A DNA stretch of 16,567 bases from positions 1-16,567 of the forward strand of contig NZ_JAVERO010000041.1 in the NCBI RefSeq assembly GCF_034007085.1, written 5' to 3'. Positions 6,152 through 13,318 of the stretch are shown piece by piece; the first letter of the stretch is position 1; each line of letters starts with the position of its first letter. The notes beneath the pieces are model-generated. The model saw only the letters and a program-made list of their open reading frames with translations. It searched no databases and had not been told where the DNA came from. Made by a program: the position numbers and the translations under genes. The DNA is from Castellaniella sp034007085. GTDB taxonomy: Bacteria > Pseudomonadota > Gammaproteobacteria > Burkholderiales > Burkholderiaceae_B.

Positions 6152-7248
6152 AGGCATTCCTCCCATTCGTCGGCGGCCCGGGAATCGTACACGATGCCGC
6201 CGCCTACGCCGAATTCGGCCTGGCCGGCGCGCAGTTCGATGGTGCGGATGGCGACGTTGAGGGAAAAATCCCCATTCGGGGCCAGCCAGCCGACGCTGCC
6301 GCAGTAGATGCCGCGACGGCGGGCTTCCAGTGTCCGGATGGCGCGCATGGCGGCGATCTTGGGTGCGCCCGTGATCGAGCCACAGGGAAACAGGGCTCGC
6401 AGCACTTCGGACAGCGGGGCGTCCGGTGCTTCGGCTTCTACGGTGGACGTCAGGGTCCAGACTGAAGGATAGGCCTCCAGGCTGAACAGGGCCGGCACGC
6501 GCACGCTGCCGGGTACGGCAATGCGGCCCAGGTCGTTGCGCAGCAGGTCCACGATCATCAGGTTTTCCGCGCGATTCTTGACACTGCGTTGCAGTGCTTC
6601 GGCGGCCTGCCGGTCCCAGGCGGGATCGGCGTGGCGTGGGGCGGTGCCTTTCATGGGCCGCACGCGCAGGCGCGTGCCCTCGCGGGCCACGAACAGTTCG
6701 GGTGACAGAGACAAGACCCAGCGTTCGCCGTCGCGCACGCAGGCGGCGTGGGCGACGGGATGGCGGCTGGCCAGATGGGTATAGGCCCGCAAGGGGTCCA
6801 GGCCGGGAGTCCAGCGCAGGCGCAGGGGCAGGGTGTAGTTGATCTGATAGTAGTCGCCCCGGGCGATGCCGGCGCGCACGGTTTCGATGGCCTGGGCATG
6901 CTGTTCGCGGGATACCATCGGCTGGGGGGCCGGATCCCAGTGCGAGTCGCCGCCGGGTGCCTCGGGCTGCACGCAGGGCCCGTGTTCGGCGTGTGCGTAG
7001 ACCAGCGCGCTCAGGCGGGGCAGTGGGTCGCGTGCGTCCCGGTCGGCGGGGTCGGCGGCTTCGGGGGCCAGCCATTCGCCCAGTTCGTAGTCCAGTAGCA
7101 ACGCAATCCAGCGTCCCGACTGCCGGGCGGCCTCGATGGCGTCCCAGGCGGCGGGCAGTTCCGCACGGTGGTGGACGGCGATGCGCGCGATCGGATCAGA
7201 CAGCCGCAGCGAGCGATCCGCCAGCCGGTTTTCGAACAGGCAGGTCAT
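6121..7248 (-). CDS. pabB: Aminodeoxychorismate synthase component I
   Basis: PabB aminates chorismate to 4-amino-4-deoxychorismate, with ammonia normally supplied by the amidotransferase PabA, which is not in this window. The 375 residues carry the full chorismate-binding domain: SLSPELFV (180-187), RPMKGTAPR (197-205) with Lys200 matching the catalytic lysine of E. coli PabB, KNRAENLMIVDLLRNDLGR (224-242), ITGAPK (292-297), GIYCGSVGW (313-321) and VGGGIVYDS (348-356). The PMKGT form favours PabB over anthranilate synthase TrpE, and the next gene is pabC. It is shorter than E. coli PabB (about 450 residues), with a reduced N-terminal part as in fused PabB-PabC proteins. Its ATG overlaps the uvrA TGA as TGATG, pointing to translational coupling; its end overlaps the start of pabC. 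Confidence 0.95.
   Translation of the reverse strand: MTCLFENRLADRSLRLSDPIARIAVHHRAELPAAWDAIEAARQSGRWIALLLDYELGEWLAPEAADPADRDARDPLPRLSALVYAHAEHGPCVQPEAPGGDSHWDPAPQPMVSREQHAQAIETVRAGIARGDYYQINYTLPLRLRWTPGLDPLRAYTHLASRHPVAHAACVRDGERWVLSLSPELFVAREGTRLRVRPMKGTAPRHADPAWDRQAAEALQRSVKNRAENLMIVDLLRNDLGRIAVPGSVRVPALFSLEAYPSVWTLTSTVEAEAPDAPLSEVLRALFPCGSITGAPKIAAMRAIRTLEARRRGIYCGSVGWLAPNGDFSLNVAIRTIELRAGQAEFGVGGGIVYDSRAADEWEECLWKARILDLD
6157..6163 (-). promoter_or_regulatory. Shine-Dalgarno of pabC inside the pabB coding region
   Basis: The minus strand reads GGAGGAA, followed after a short spacer by the GTG at 6151. It is encoded by the Trp-Glu-Glu-Cys codons of PabB near its C-terminus. It is the strongest ribosome-binding site in this operon and decides the pabC start between GTG 6151 and the ATGs at 6157 and 6166, which lie too close to it or before it. 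Confidence 0.65.
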
Positions 7249-10200
7249 CAGGCCCCCACGGCGCTGCGCGCATGTCCGGCTGCGAGAAATTCCGCCAGAA
7301 TCCGTCCCGTATGCGTCGGGCTGGCGCAGAGCTGCTCGGGGCTGCCCTGGGCGACGACACGGCCCCCCTGGTCACCGCCTTCGGGGCCCAGGTCTACGAT
7401 CCAGTCGGCCTCGGCGATGACATCCAGATTGTGCTCGATGACCACGACGGTATGGCCTGCGTCCACCAGCCGGTGCAGCACGCGGATCAGCTTTTCCACG
7501 TCTGCGGTGGACAGGCCCACCGTCGGTTCGTCCAGCACGTACAGCGTGTGCGGCACGCGCGAGGCGCGGCCGGTGCGCAGCACGCCCTCGTCCAGATGCG
7601 CCTTGGTCAGTTCGGTGACCAGCTTGATGCGCTGGGCTTCGCCGCCGGACAGCGTCGGCGAAGGCTGGCCCAGCGTCAGGTAGCCCAGGCCCACGTCCTG
7701 CATCAGTTGCAGTGCACGGGCAATGCGGCGGTGCGCGGAAAACTGGCCGATGGCGTTGTCGACTTCCATGCGCAGCACCTCGCCCGCGCTGCGGCCATTC
7801 CATTGCACGCCGAGGGTTTCCTGGTTGAAGCGCGCGCCGTGGCAGGCGTCGCACGGCACCTTGACGTCCGGCAGGAAGCTCATCTCGATGGTGCGCATGC
7901 CCTGTCCTTCGCATTCCGGGCAGCGGCCGTCGCCGGTGTTGAAAGAAAAGCGCGAGGCCGTCCAGCCGCGCAGCCGTGATTCGCGCGTGCCGGCATAGAG
8001 TTTGCGGATGTCGTCCCAGAAGCCTACGTAGGTGGCCGGGCAGGACCGGGGCGTCTTGCCGATGGGCGTCTGGTCGACTTCCAGCACGCGGTCGATGGCC
8101 TGCCAGCCGTGGATCGTCCGGCAACCCTGCCAGGGACCGTTCTGGTGCTGGCCGACCCGGCGCGCCAGGTTGTCCAGCAGCACGTCGCGCGCCAATGTGG
8201 ACTTGCCCGAACCCGAGACTCCGGTGATGACGCTCAGCCGTCCCAGCGGGATGCGCGCGTTCGCCTGGCGCAGGTTGTGCAGCGTGGCGTCCTCGATGTC
8301 CAGGCTGGGGGTGGCGGCGTCCACGGGTCGGCGCCCATTCATGGGATGGACCAGGGGTTCACGCAGGTAGCGTCCGGTGACCGAGGCCGGGTTGCGGGCG
8401 ATTTCATTGACCGTGCCCTGGGCCACGACCATGCCACCGCGCACGCCGGCTCCGGGGCCGATGTCGATCACGTGGCCGGCGCGGCGGATGGTGTCCTCGT
8501 CGTGCTCGACCACCACCAGGGTGTTGCCGTTGCCTTCCAGGCGGCTTAGCGCATCCAGCAGGATGCGGTTGTCACGTGGGTGCAGGCCGATGGTGGGTTC
8601 GTCCAGCACATAGCACACGCCCTGCAGGTTCGAGCCCAGCTGCGCCGCCAGGCGGATGCGCTGGGCTTCGCCGCCCGACAGGGTCGGGGCGGCCCGATCC
8701 AGGGCCAGGTAGCCCAGGCCCACGTCCATCATGAAGTCCAGGCGGCTGCGGATCTCGGCCAGGATGTCGCGGGCGATTTCGGCTTCGCGGCCCTGGGCGC
8801 CCAGGCCCAGGAAAAAGCGCTGGGCGTCGCTGACGGGCATCGAGGCCAGTTCGGCGATGGACCGGCCGCGCCAGAGAAAGGCCCGCGCCACACGGTTCAG
8901 CCGCTGGCCCTGGCATTGTGGGCAGGGCTGTGGCTGGCCGGAAGTCTCGTCCAGCCAGACGGATTCTTCGCCGGTCTGGTCTGCGGTAAAGCCGGTCAGT
9001 TGCAGGCCGGTACCGTAGCAGCCTGGACACCAGCCATGGCGTGAATTGTAGGAAAACAGGCGCGGGTCGGGTTCCGGGAAGCTGGTGCCGCAGCTCGGGC
9101 ATGCGCGTTTGATGGAAAAAGTCAGCAGGCGGGGGTCGGGGGCCAGGCCGGCGGCGCGGCGGGCTTCGATCGTGGCCGGGCCTGGCGCGGTCAGGCCGGC
9201 CAGCACGCGGAAGCTGCCATGGCCCAGCGCCAGGGCCGCACGCACGGCCTCGCGCAGGCCGGCCTCGTCGCGCAGGTCCACGATCAGATCGCGGACCGGC
9301 AGCTCGATCGTGTGTTCCTGGTAGCGGTCCAGTCGCGGCCAGGGAGCGACCGGGATGAAGGCGCCATCCACGCGCAAATGGGTGTATCCATGTGAAGCCG
9401 CCCATTTCGCCAGGTCGGTGTAGTAGCCCTTGCGCGCCACCACCAGCGGTGCCAGCAGGCCGATGTGTTCGCCGGCATGGTCGCGCAGCAGCTGGGCGAC
9501 GATCTGTTCCGGTGTTTGCGGCGCCACGGGGACATTGCAGTCCGGGCACATCTGGGTGCCCAGGCGCACGTACAGCAGGCGCAGGAAATGGTGAATCTCC
9601 GTCATGGTGGCGACGGTGGACTTGCGCCCCCCCCGGCTGGTGCGCTGTTCGATGGCGACGGTCGGCGGGATGCCGTAGATCGCATCCACGTCCGGCTTGC
9701 CGGCCGGCTGCACGATGGCGCGCGCGTAGGCGTTCAGGGATTCCAGGTAGCGCCGCTGGCCCTCGTTGAACAGGATGTCGAAGGCCAGGGTGGATTTGCC
9801 GGAACCCGAAACCCCGGTGATGACCGTGAAGGCATTGCGCGGGATGTGGACGTCGATGCCTTTCAGATTGTGCTCGCGGGCATTCAGGATGTGGATGTCC
9901 GGGCTGCTTGCCGTTGCGGGCAGGCGCGGCGCGGGTTCACGCAGGGTCAGCGCCGGATGGTCGATCTGGTGCGCGTAGTCGGACAGCGCCCGGCCGGTGT
10001 GGGAATCCGGATGGCGCATCAGGGTTTCCGGCGTGCCTTCCGCCACGATGTGGCCGCCCTGGTCGCCGCCGTCGGGCCCCAGGTCCACGACCCAGTCGGC
10101 GGCCCGGATCACGTCCAGATTGTGCTCGATGATCAGCAGCGAATGACCGGCGGCCAGCAGCTTGCGGAAGGCCCGCATCAGGCGGGCGATATCGTCGAAA

Positions 10201-12920
10201 TGCAGGCCCGTGGTGGGTTCGTCGAACAGCAGCAGGCTGCCTTTCAGCGCCCCTCGGGGCGCCCGCGAACGCGCGGCCTCGGCCAGGTGGCCGGCCAGTT
10301 TCAGGCGCTGGGCCTCGCCGCCCGACAGGGTGGGCACGGGCTGGCCCAGGCGCACGTATTCCAGGCCCACGTCGGCCAGGGGCGCCAGGCCCCACTGCAC
10401 GTCACGCAGGCCCTTGAAAAAGTCCAGCGCTTCGCTCACGGTCATGTCCAGGACTTCGTCGATCGAGGCGCTGCGGCCCAGGTGTTCGATGCGCACCTCC
10501 AGTACCTGGGGGCGGAAGCGGCGGCCATCGCAGTCCGGGCAGCGCAGGTACACGTCCGACAGGAACTGCATCTCGACATGTTCGAAGCCGGTGCCGCCGC
10601 AGCCAGGGCAGCGGCCATCGCCGGTGTTGAAGCTGAAGGTGCCGGCGGTATAGCCGCGTTCCTGGGACAGTGCGGCGGTGGCGAACAGTTTGCGGATGGC
10701 GTCGAAAGCGCCGACGTAGCTGGCGGGGTTGGAACGGGCCGTCTTGCCGATGGGCGTCTGGTCGACCATCACCACATCGGCGATCTGCTCCGCGCCCAGC
10801 AGGGCGGCGTATGCCCCCGGGGCTTCGGTGGCGCGGCCCAGGCGTTTCAGCAAAGCGGGGTAGAGCACATCCTGGACCAGGGTGGATTTGCCCGAACCGG
10901 ACACGCCGGTCAGGCACACCAGCCGGCCCAGCGGCAGGGAAAAATTCACGTCCTGCAGGTTGTTGGCGCGGACGCCTTGCAGCAGCAGGCGCGGCGTATT
11001 GTCCTGTACCGGCAGGGGACGCGGCGATTCGATTCGCATCCGACCCCCGAAATAGCGGCCTGTCAGCGTATCGGCCGTGGACAGCTCGGCCGGGGTGCCG
11101 TCGAAGACGATGCGTCCACCGCGTTCGCCAGGCCCTGGGCCGATGTCCAGGATGCGGTCGGCGGCCATCATGACCTGGGGGTCGTGTTCCACCACGACCA
11201 GCGTGTTGCCGTGGTCGCGCAGACGGTGCATGACCTGGACGATGCGGTGGATGTCGCGCGGATGCAGGCCAATGGACGGTTCATCCAGCACGAACAGCGT
11301 GTTCACCAGGGACGTGCCCAGTGCGGTGGTCAGGTTGATGCGCTGGACTTCGCCGCCCGACAGGGTGCGGCTCTGGCGATCCAACGACAGATAGCCCAGT
11401 CCGACATCGCACAGGAATCGCAGGCGGGCGCGGACCTCGTCCAATAGTTCGGTCAGGGCCTCGTCCAGGGCACGGCCCAGTTCGATGTGCTCGAACCAGT
11501 CCCGCACCCGTTCGATGGGCAGTCGCATCAGGTCATGCAGTCCCAGGCCGGGCAAGGCCGCCAGCTGTTCGGGCGTCCAGCGCGCGTGCACGGGCAAAAA
11601 ACGGGGCGTGCCGGGAATCGGCTCGCGGTCCTGCCCCAGGCGCCACAGCGTGGCGTCCGGTTTCAGGCGCGCGCCTTTGCAGTGCGGGCAGGGCGTATAG
11701 CTGCGGTATTTCGACAGCAGGACCCGCACGTGCATCTTGTAGGCGCGGGATTCCAGCCAGTCGAAGAAACGTTGCACGCCATACCATTGGTGTTTCCAGG
11801 CGGATGGGCCGCCTTTCCAGTCGGGGGCGCCGCCGATCACCCAGTGGCGCTCCTCGTCCGTCAGATCGCGCCAGGGCACGTCCAGGCGCACGCCGGCCTT
11901 GGGGGCGTAGCGTTCCATTTCGACCTGGCATTCCTTGTAGCTGGCGGTCTGCCAGGGCTTGATCGCCCCGTCTCGCAGGCTGCGCGTCTCGTCGGGCACG
12001 ACCAGGCCGTAGTCGATGCCCATCACCCGGCCGAAACCCCGGCAGTGCTCGCAGGCGCCCAGCGGGGAATTGAAGGAAAACGTGCTGGGCAGCGGTGTGC
12101 TGTAGTCGATGTCGCAGTGCGCGCAATGCAGGCCGGCACTGAAGCGCCAGGCCTGCTCGCCCTCGTCGAACAGCGCGTGGACGGTGAGCCGGCCATTGCC
12201 CTGGCGCAGGGCGGTTTCCAGGGCTTCGTCCACGCGCGCGGGTTCCGCATTGCCCAGGCGGAAGCGGTCCTGTACGACATGCAGTACGCGCCGGAGGGGT
12301 TCTGCCGTCTTGCGCCTGCCCCCCGCTTTGGCGGCGGGCGCTGCGGGTTCGGCTGCCGGGACGGGTGCGTCCTGCTCGTGGATGCGCGTGTAGCCTTGCT
12401 GTTCCAGGAAACCGCGCACCTCGTCTTCGGTGAAATTGGCAGGTACCGAGATCGGGAACGTGATGACCAGGCGCGGATCGCGGGCCGCGCACAGGCCGTC
12501 CAGCTGGCGCCGGATGCTGGCGGGATTGTCGCGCATCACGGGCCGGGCGCAGCTGCGGCAATGCAGGTGGCCGGCGCGGGCGTAGAGCAGCTTCAGGTGG
12601 TCGTTCAGTTCGGTCATGGTGCCCACGGTGCTGCGCGAATTGCGCACCGGGTTGACCTGGTCGATGGCGATGGCCGGCAGGATGCCTTCGATGCGATCGA
12701 CCTGGGGCTTGTCCATGCGGTCCAGGAACTGGCGTGCGTAGGGCGAGAAGGTCTCGACATAGCGGCGCTGGCCTTCGGCGTACAGGGTATCGAAGGCCAG
12801 CGAGCTTTTGCCGGATCCGGACACGCCCGTGATCACCAGGAGTTCGCCGGTGCGGATCGTGAGATCCAGGTTCTTCAGGTTGTGCTGGCGGGCGCCGAAA
12901 ATGCGGATGGGTGCGTTCAT
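7248..12920 (-). CDS. uvrA: Double-length UvrA: tandem excinuclease subunit A with four ATPase modules
   Basis: UvrA finds DNA damage and loads UvrB in nucleotide excision repair; the usual protein is about 940 residues and works as a dimer. This one has 1890 residues from the ATG at 12920 (MNAPIRIFGARQHNLKNL); an earlier in-frame start at 12986 is less likely. There are four Walker A loops GVSGSGKS, with lysines at 38, 678, 1042 and 1573. Four LSGGE(A/V)QR signatures lie near residues 517, 865, 1413 and 1757, each followed by a DEP Walker B. Half 1 spans 1 to about 985; half 2 starts near 1008 after a Pro/Ala-rich linker. Each half has two main Cys4 zinc modules (about 265-292 and 770-793; 1272-1297 and 1667-1690). 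Half 1 has an Ala/Pro-rich insertion in the UvrB-binding region; half 2 lacks the GAIKPW-containing segment. I recall similar long UvrA proteins in Burkholderiales but cannot check that here. Confidence 0.93.
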   Translation of the reverse strand: MNAPIRIFGARQHNLKNLDLTIRTGELLVITGVSGSGKSSLAFDTLYAEGQRRYVETFSPYARQFLDRMDKPQVDRIEGILPAIAIDQVNPVRNSRSTVGTMTELNDHLKLLYARAGHLHCRSCARPVMRDNPASIRRQLDGLCAARDPRLVITFPISVPANFTEDEVRGFLEQQGYTRIHEQDAPVPAAEPAAPAAKAGGRRKTAEPLRRVLHVVQDRFRLGNAEPARVDEALETALRQGNGRLTVHALFDEGEQAWRFSAGLHCAHCDIDYSTPLPSTFSFNSPLGACEHCRGFGRVMGIDYGLVVPDETRSLRDGAIKPWQTASYKECQVEMERYAPKAGVRLDVPWRDLTDEERHWVIGGAPDWKGGPSAWKHQWYGVQRFFDWLESRAYKMHVRVLLSKYRSYTPCPHCKGARLKPDATLWRLGQDREPIPGTPRFLPVHARWTPEQLAALPGLGLHDLMRLPIERVRDWFEHIELGRALDEALTELLDEVRARLRFLCDVGLGYLSLDRQSRTLSGGEVQRINLTTALGTSLVNTLFVLDEPSIGLHPRDIHRIVQVMHRLRDHGNTLVVVEHDPQVMMAADRILDIGPGPGERGGRIVFDGTPAELSTADTLTGRYFGGRMRIESPRPLPVQDNTPRLLLQGVRANNLQDVNFSLPLGRLVCLTGVSGSGKSTLVQDVLYPALLKRLGRATEAPGAYAALLGAEQIADVVMVDQTPIGKTARSNPASYVGAFDAIRKLFATAALSQERGYTAGTFSFNTGDGRCPGCGGTGFEHVEMQFLSDVYLRCPDCDGRRFRPQVLEVRIEHLGRSASIDEVLDMTVSEALDFFKGLRDVQWGLAPLADVGLEYVRLGQPVPTLSGGEAQRLKLAGHLAEAARSRAPRGALKGSLLLFDEPTTGLHFDDIARLMRAFRKLLAAGHSLLIIEHNLDVIRAADWVVDLGPDGGDQGGHIVAEGTPETLMRHPDSHTGRALSDYAHQIDHPALTLREPAPRLPATASSPDIHILNAREHNLKGIDVHIPRNAFTVITGVSGSGKSTLAFDILFNEGQRRYLESLNAYARAIVQPAGKPDVDAIYGIPPTVAIEQRTSRGGRKSTVATMTEIHHFLRLLYVRLGTQMCPDCNVPVAPQTPEQIVAQLLRDHAGEHIGLLAPLVVARKGYYTDLAKWAASHGYTHLRVDGAFIPVAPWPRLDRYQEHTIELPVRDLIVDLRDEAGLREAVRAALALGHGSFRVLAGLTAPGPATIEARRAAGLAPDPRLLTFSIKRACPSCGTSFPEPDPRLFSYNSRHGWCPGCYGTGLQLTGFTADQTGEESVWLDETSGQPQPCPQCQGQRLNRVARAFLWRGRSIAELASMPVSDAQRFFLGLGAQGREAEIARDILAEIRSRLDFMMDVGLGYLALDRAAPTLSGGEAQRIRLAAQLGSNLQGVCYVLDEPTIGLHPRDNRILLDALSRLEGNGNTLVVVEHDEDTIRRAGHVIDIGPGAGVRGGMVVAQGTVNEIARNPASVTGRYLREPLVHPMNGRRPVDAATPSLDIEDATLHNLRQANARIPLGRLSVITGVSGSGKSTLARDVLLDNLARRVGQHQNGPWQGCRTIHGWQAIDRVLEVDQTPIGKTPRSCPATYVGFWDDIRKLYAGTRESRLRGWTASRFSFNTGDGRCPECEGQGMRTIEMSFLPDVKVPCDACHGARFNQETLGVQWNGRSAGEVLRMEVDNAIGQFSAHRRIARALQLMQDVGLGYLTLGQPSPTLSGGEAQRIKLVTELTKAHLDEGVLRTGRASRVPHTLYVLDEPTVGLSTADVEKLIRVLHRLVDAGHTVVVIEHNLDVIAEADWIVDLGPEGGDQGGRVVAQGSPEQLCASPTHTGRILAEFLAAGHARSAVGA

Positions 12921-12926
12921 CTTGCC

Positions 12927-12932
12927 ATCATA
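12927..12932 (-). promoter_or_regulatory. Possible -10 of uvrA, leaderless arrangement
   Basis: The minus strand reads TATGAT, then GGCAAG, then the uvrA ATG. A -10 six bases before the start codon would place transcription initiation at or next to the A of ATG, giving a leaderless mRNA. There is no Shine-Dalgarno before this ATG, which fits. No convincing -35 is present and no LexA-type CTGT-N8-ACAG box is visible. Confidence 0.4.
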
Positions 12933-12941
12933 ATCCGGCGT

Positions 12942-12959
12942 GAGGCGCTGTTGCGCCTC
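12942..12959. repeat. Perfect inverted repeat between uvrA and the small-protein gene
   Basis: GAGGCGC at 12942-12948 and GCGCCTC at 12953-12959 are exact complements around the 4-base loop TGTT. The repeat covers the -35 region expected for the uvrA promoter on the minus strand, so it could be an operator. It has no T run on either side, so it is not an intrinsic terminator. Confidence 0.55.
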
Positions 12960-13012
12960 CCGGGATGCGAGGTGAAGCGGCAACAATTGACCGCCGCTGG
13001 CAGGTGAAATTT

Positions 13013-13021
13013 TGCTAAAAT
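13013..13021 (+). promoter_or_regulatory. Extended -10 promoter of the small basic-protein gene
   Basis: TGCTAAAAT is a TGn extended -10 (TG at 13013-13014, TAAAAT at 13016-13021). A TTGACC at 12987-12992 would be a good -35 by sequence, but the spacer is 23 bases, too long for a normal sigma-70 promoter. The extended -10 may carry the promoter alone. Transcription would begin near 13028, leaving a leader of about 37 bases. Confidence 0.6.
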
Positions 13022-13064
13022 GGCATGTTTTGCTTTCAAGCCCGCCTTACACCAGGAGATCCAC

Positions 13065-13193
13065 ATGGCAGAAATCAAACGCACGCGGCGCAATACGCTT
13101 GAACGCCGCTGCCTTGGCAAGGCCTTCAAGCGACTGTTCGTGCGCTCGCCCAAGGGCGTCTTCAAGATGCTGGAAAAGGTCAAGCGCGCCTGA
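13065..13193 (+). CDS. Small very basic protein, 42 residues, family not recognised
   Basis: An ATG preceded by AGGAGA (13054-13059) at proper spacing opens a 42-residue frame ending in TGA at 13191-13193. It begins MAEIKRTRRNTLERRC and ends KMLEKVKRA. It has 7 Lys and 8 Arg against 3 Glu, a net charge near +12, one Cys (16), no Asp and no membrane segment. Alternating basic and hydrophobic residues (KAFKRLFVRSPKGVFKML, 19-36) suggest amphipathic helices that could bind RNA, DNA or the ribosome. It is not ribosomal protein S21, L34 or L36 by motif. It has its own extended -10 upstream and a strong terminator downstream, so it looks like a monocistronic, well-expressed gene. I do not recognise it and assign no function. 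Confidence 0.75.
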   Translation: MAEIKRTRRNTLERRCLGKAFKRLFVRSPKGVFKMLEKVKRA

Positions 13194-13209
13194 TCGATTG
13201 GCCCAGCCT

Positions 13210-13235
13210 GCCGTATTGTTTGCATACAATTCGGC
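13210..13235 (+). repeat. Imperfect 26-base hairpin in the 3' region of the small-protein gene
   Basis: GCCG (13210-13213) pairs with CGGC (13232-13235), and ATTGT (13215-13219) with ACAAT (13226-13230), around a 6-base loop TTGCAT. A single T-T mismatch (13214 and 13231) separates the two stems. It lies between the stop codon and the terminator hairpin, so the transcript would end in two consecutive stem-loops. As DNA, the near-palindrome could instead be a protein-binding site. Confidence 0.6.
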
Positions 13236-13242
13236 ATCAGGG

Positions 13243-13275
13243 AAACCACGAACCCAACGGTTCGTGGTTTTTTTT
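13243..13275 (+). terminator. Strong Rho-independent terminator
   Basis: A perfect 12-base stem (AAACCACGAACC at 13243-13254 with GGTTCGTGGTTT at 13259-13270) closes a 4-base loop CAAC. The run of eight T spans 13268-13275. It ends the small-protein transcript about 80 bases after its stop codon and separates it from the glycosyltransferase gene, which therefore probably needs its own promoter. Confidence 0.95.
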
Positions 13276-13318
13276 GCGGCTATCATGAACGGATTGAAAT
13301 GAGGAGGGGCCTGCCGGC

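Noticed and set aside
6121..6166. Programmed -1 frameshift joining pabB to pabC
   Set aside because: No X-XXY-YYZ slippery heptamer in the overlap, and a good internal ribosome-binding site explains pabC translation.
5375..7075. pabC as a 566-residue protein
   Set aside because: The extra N-terminal part is pabB read in the wrong frame, with Arg/Pro-rich composition. The domain begins near 6151.
9465..11447. Long plus-strand open frame (660 codons) opposite uvrA
   Set aside because: It mirrors the uvrA codons on the other strand, is low-complexity (Gln, Gly, Val, His rich) and shows no family motif. GC-rich codon bias keeps the antisense frame open.
11487..13007. Second long plus-strand open frame (506 codons) opposite uvrA
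   Set aside because: Same reason: antisense to conserved UvrA ATPase and zinc motifs, with no recognisable protein features.
12987..13021. TTGACC and TAAAAT as an ordinary -35/-10 pair
   Set aside because: The spacer would be 23 bases, well beyond the 16-18 usual for sigma-70; the TGn extended -10 is the better explanation.
13065..13193. Small gene as ribosomal protein S21 (rpsU)
   Set aside because: Size and charge are similar, but the S21 pattern (N-terminal VRLKENEPF-like stretch and the FKR helix order) is absent and it is about 30 residues too short.
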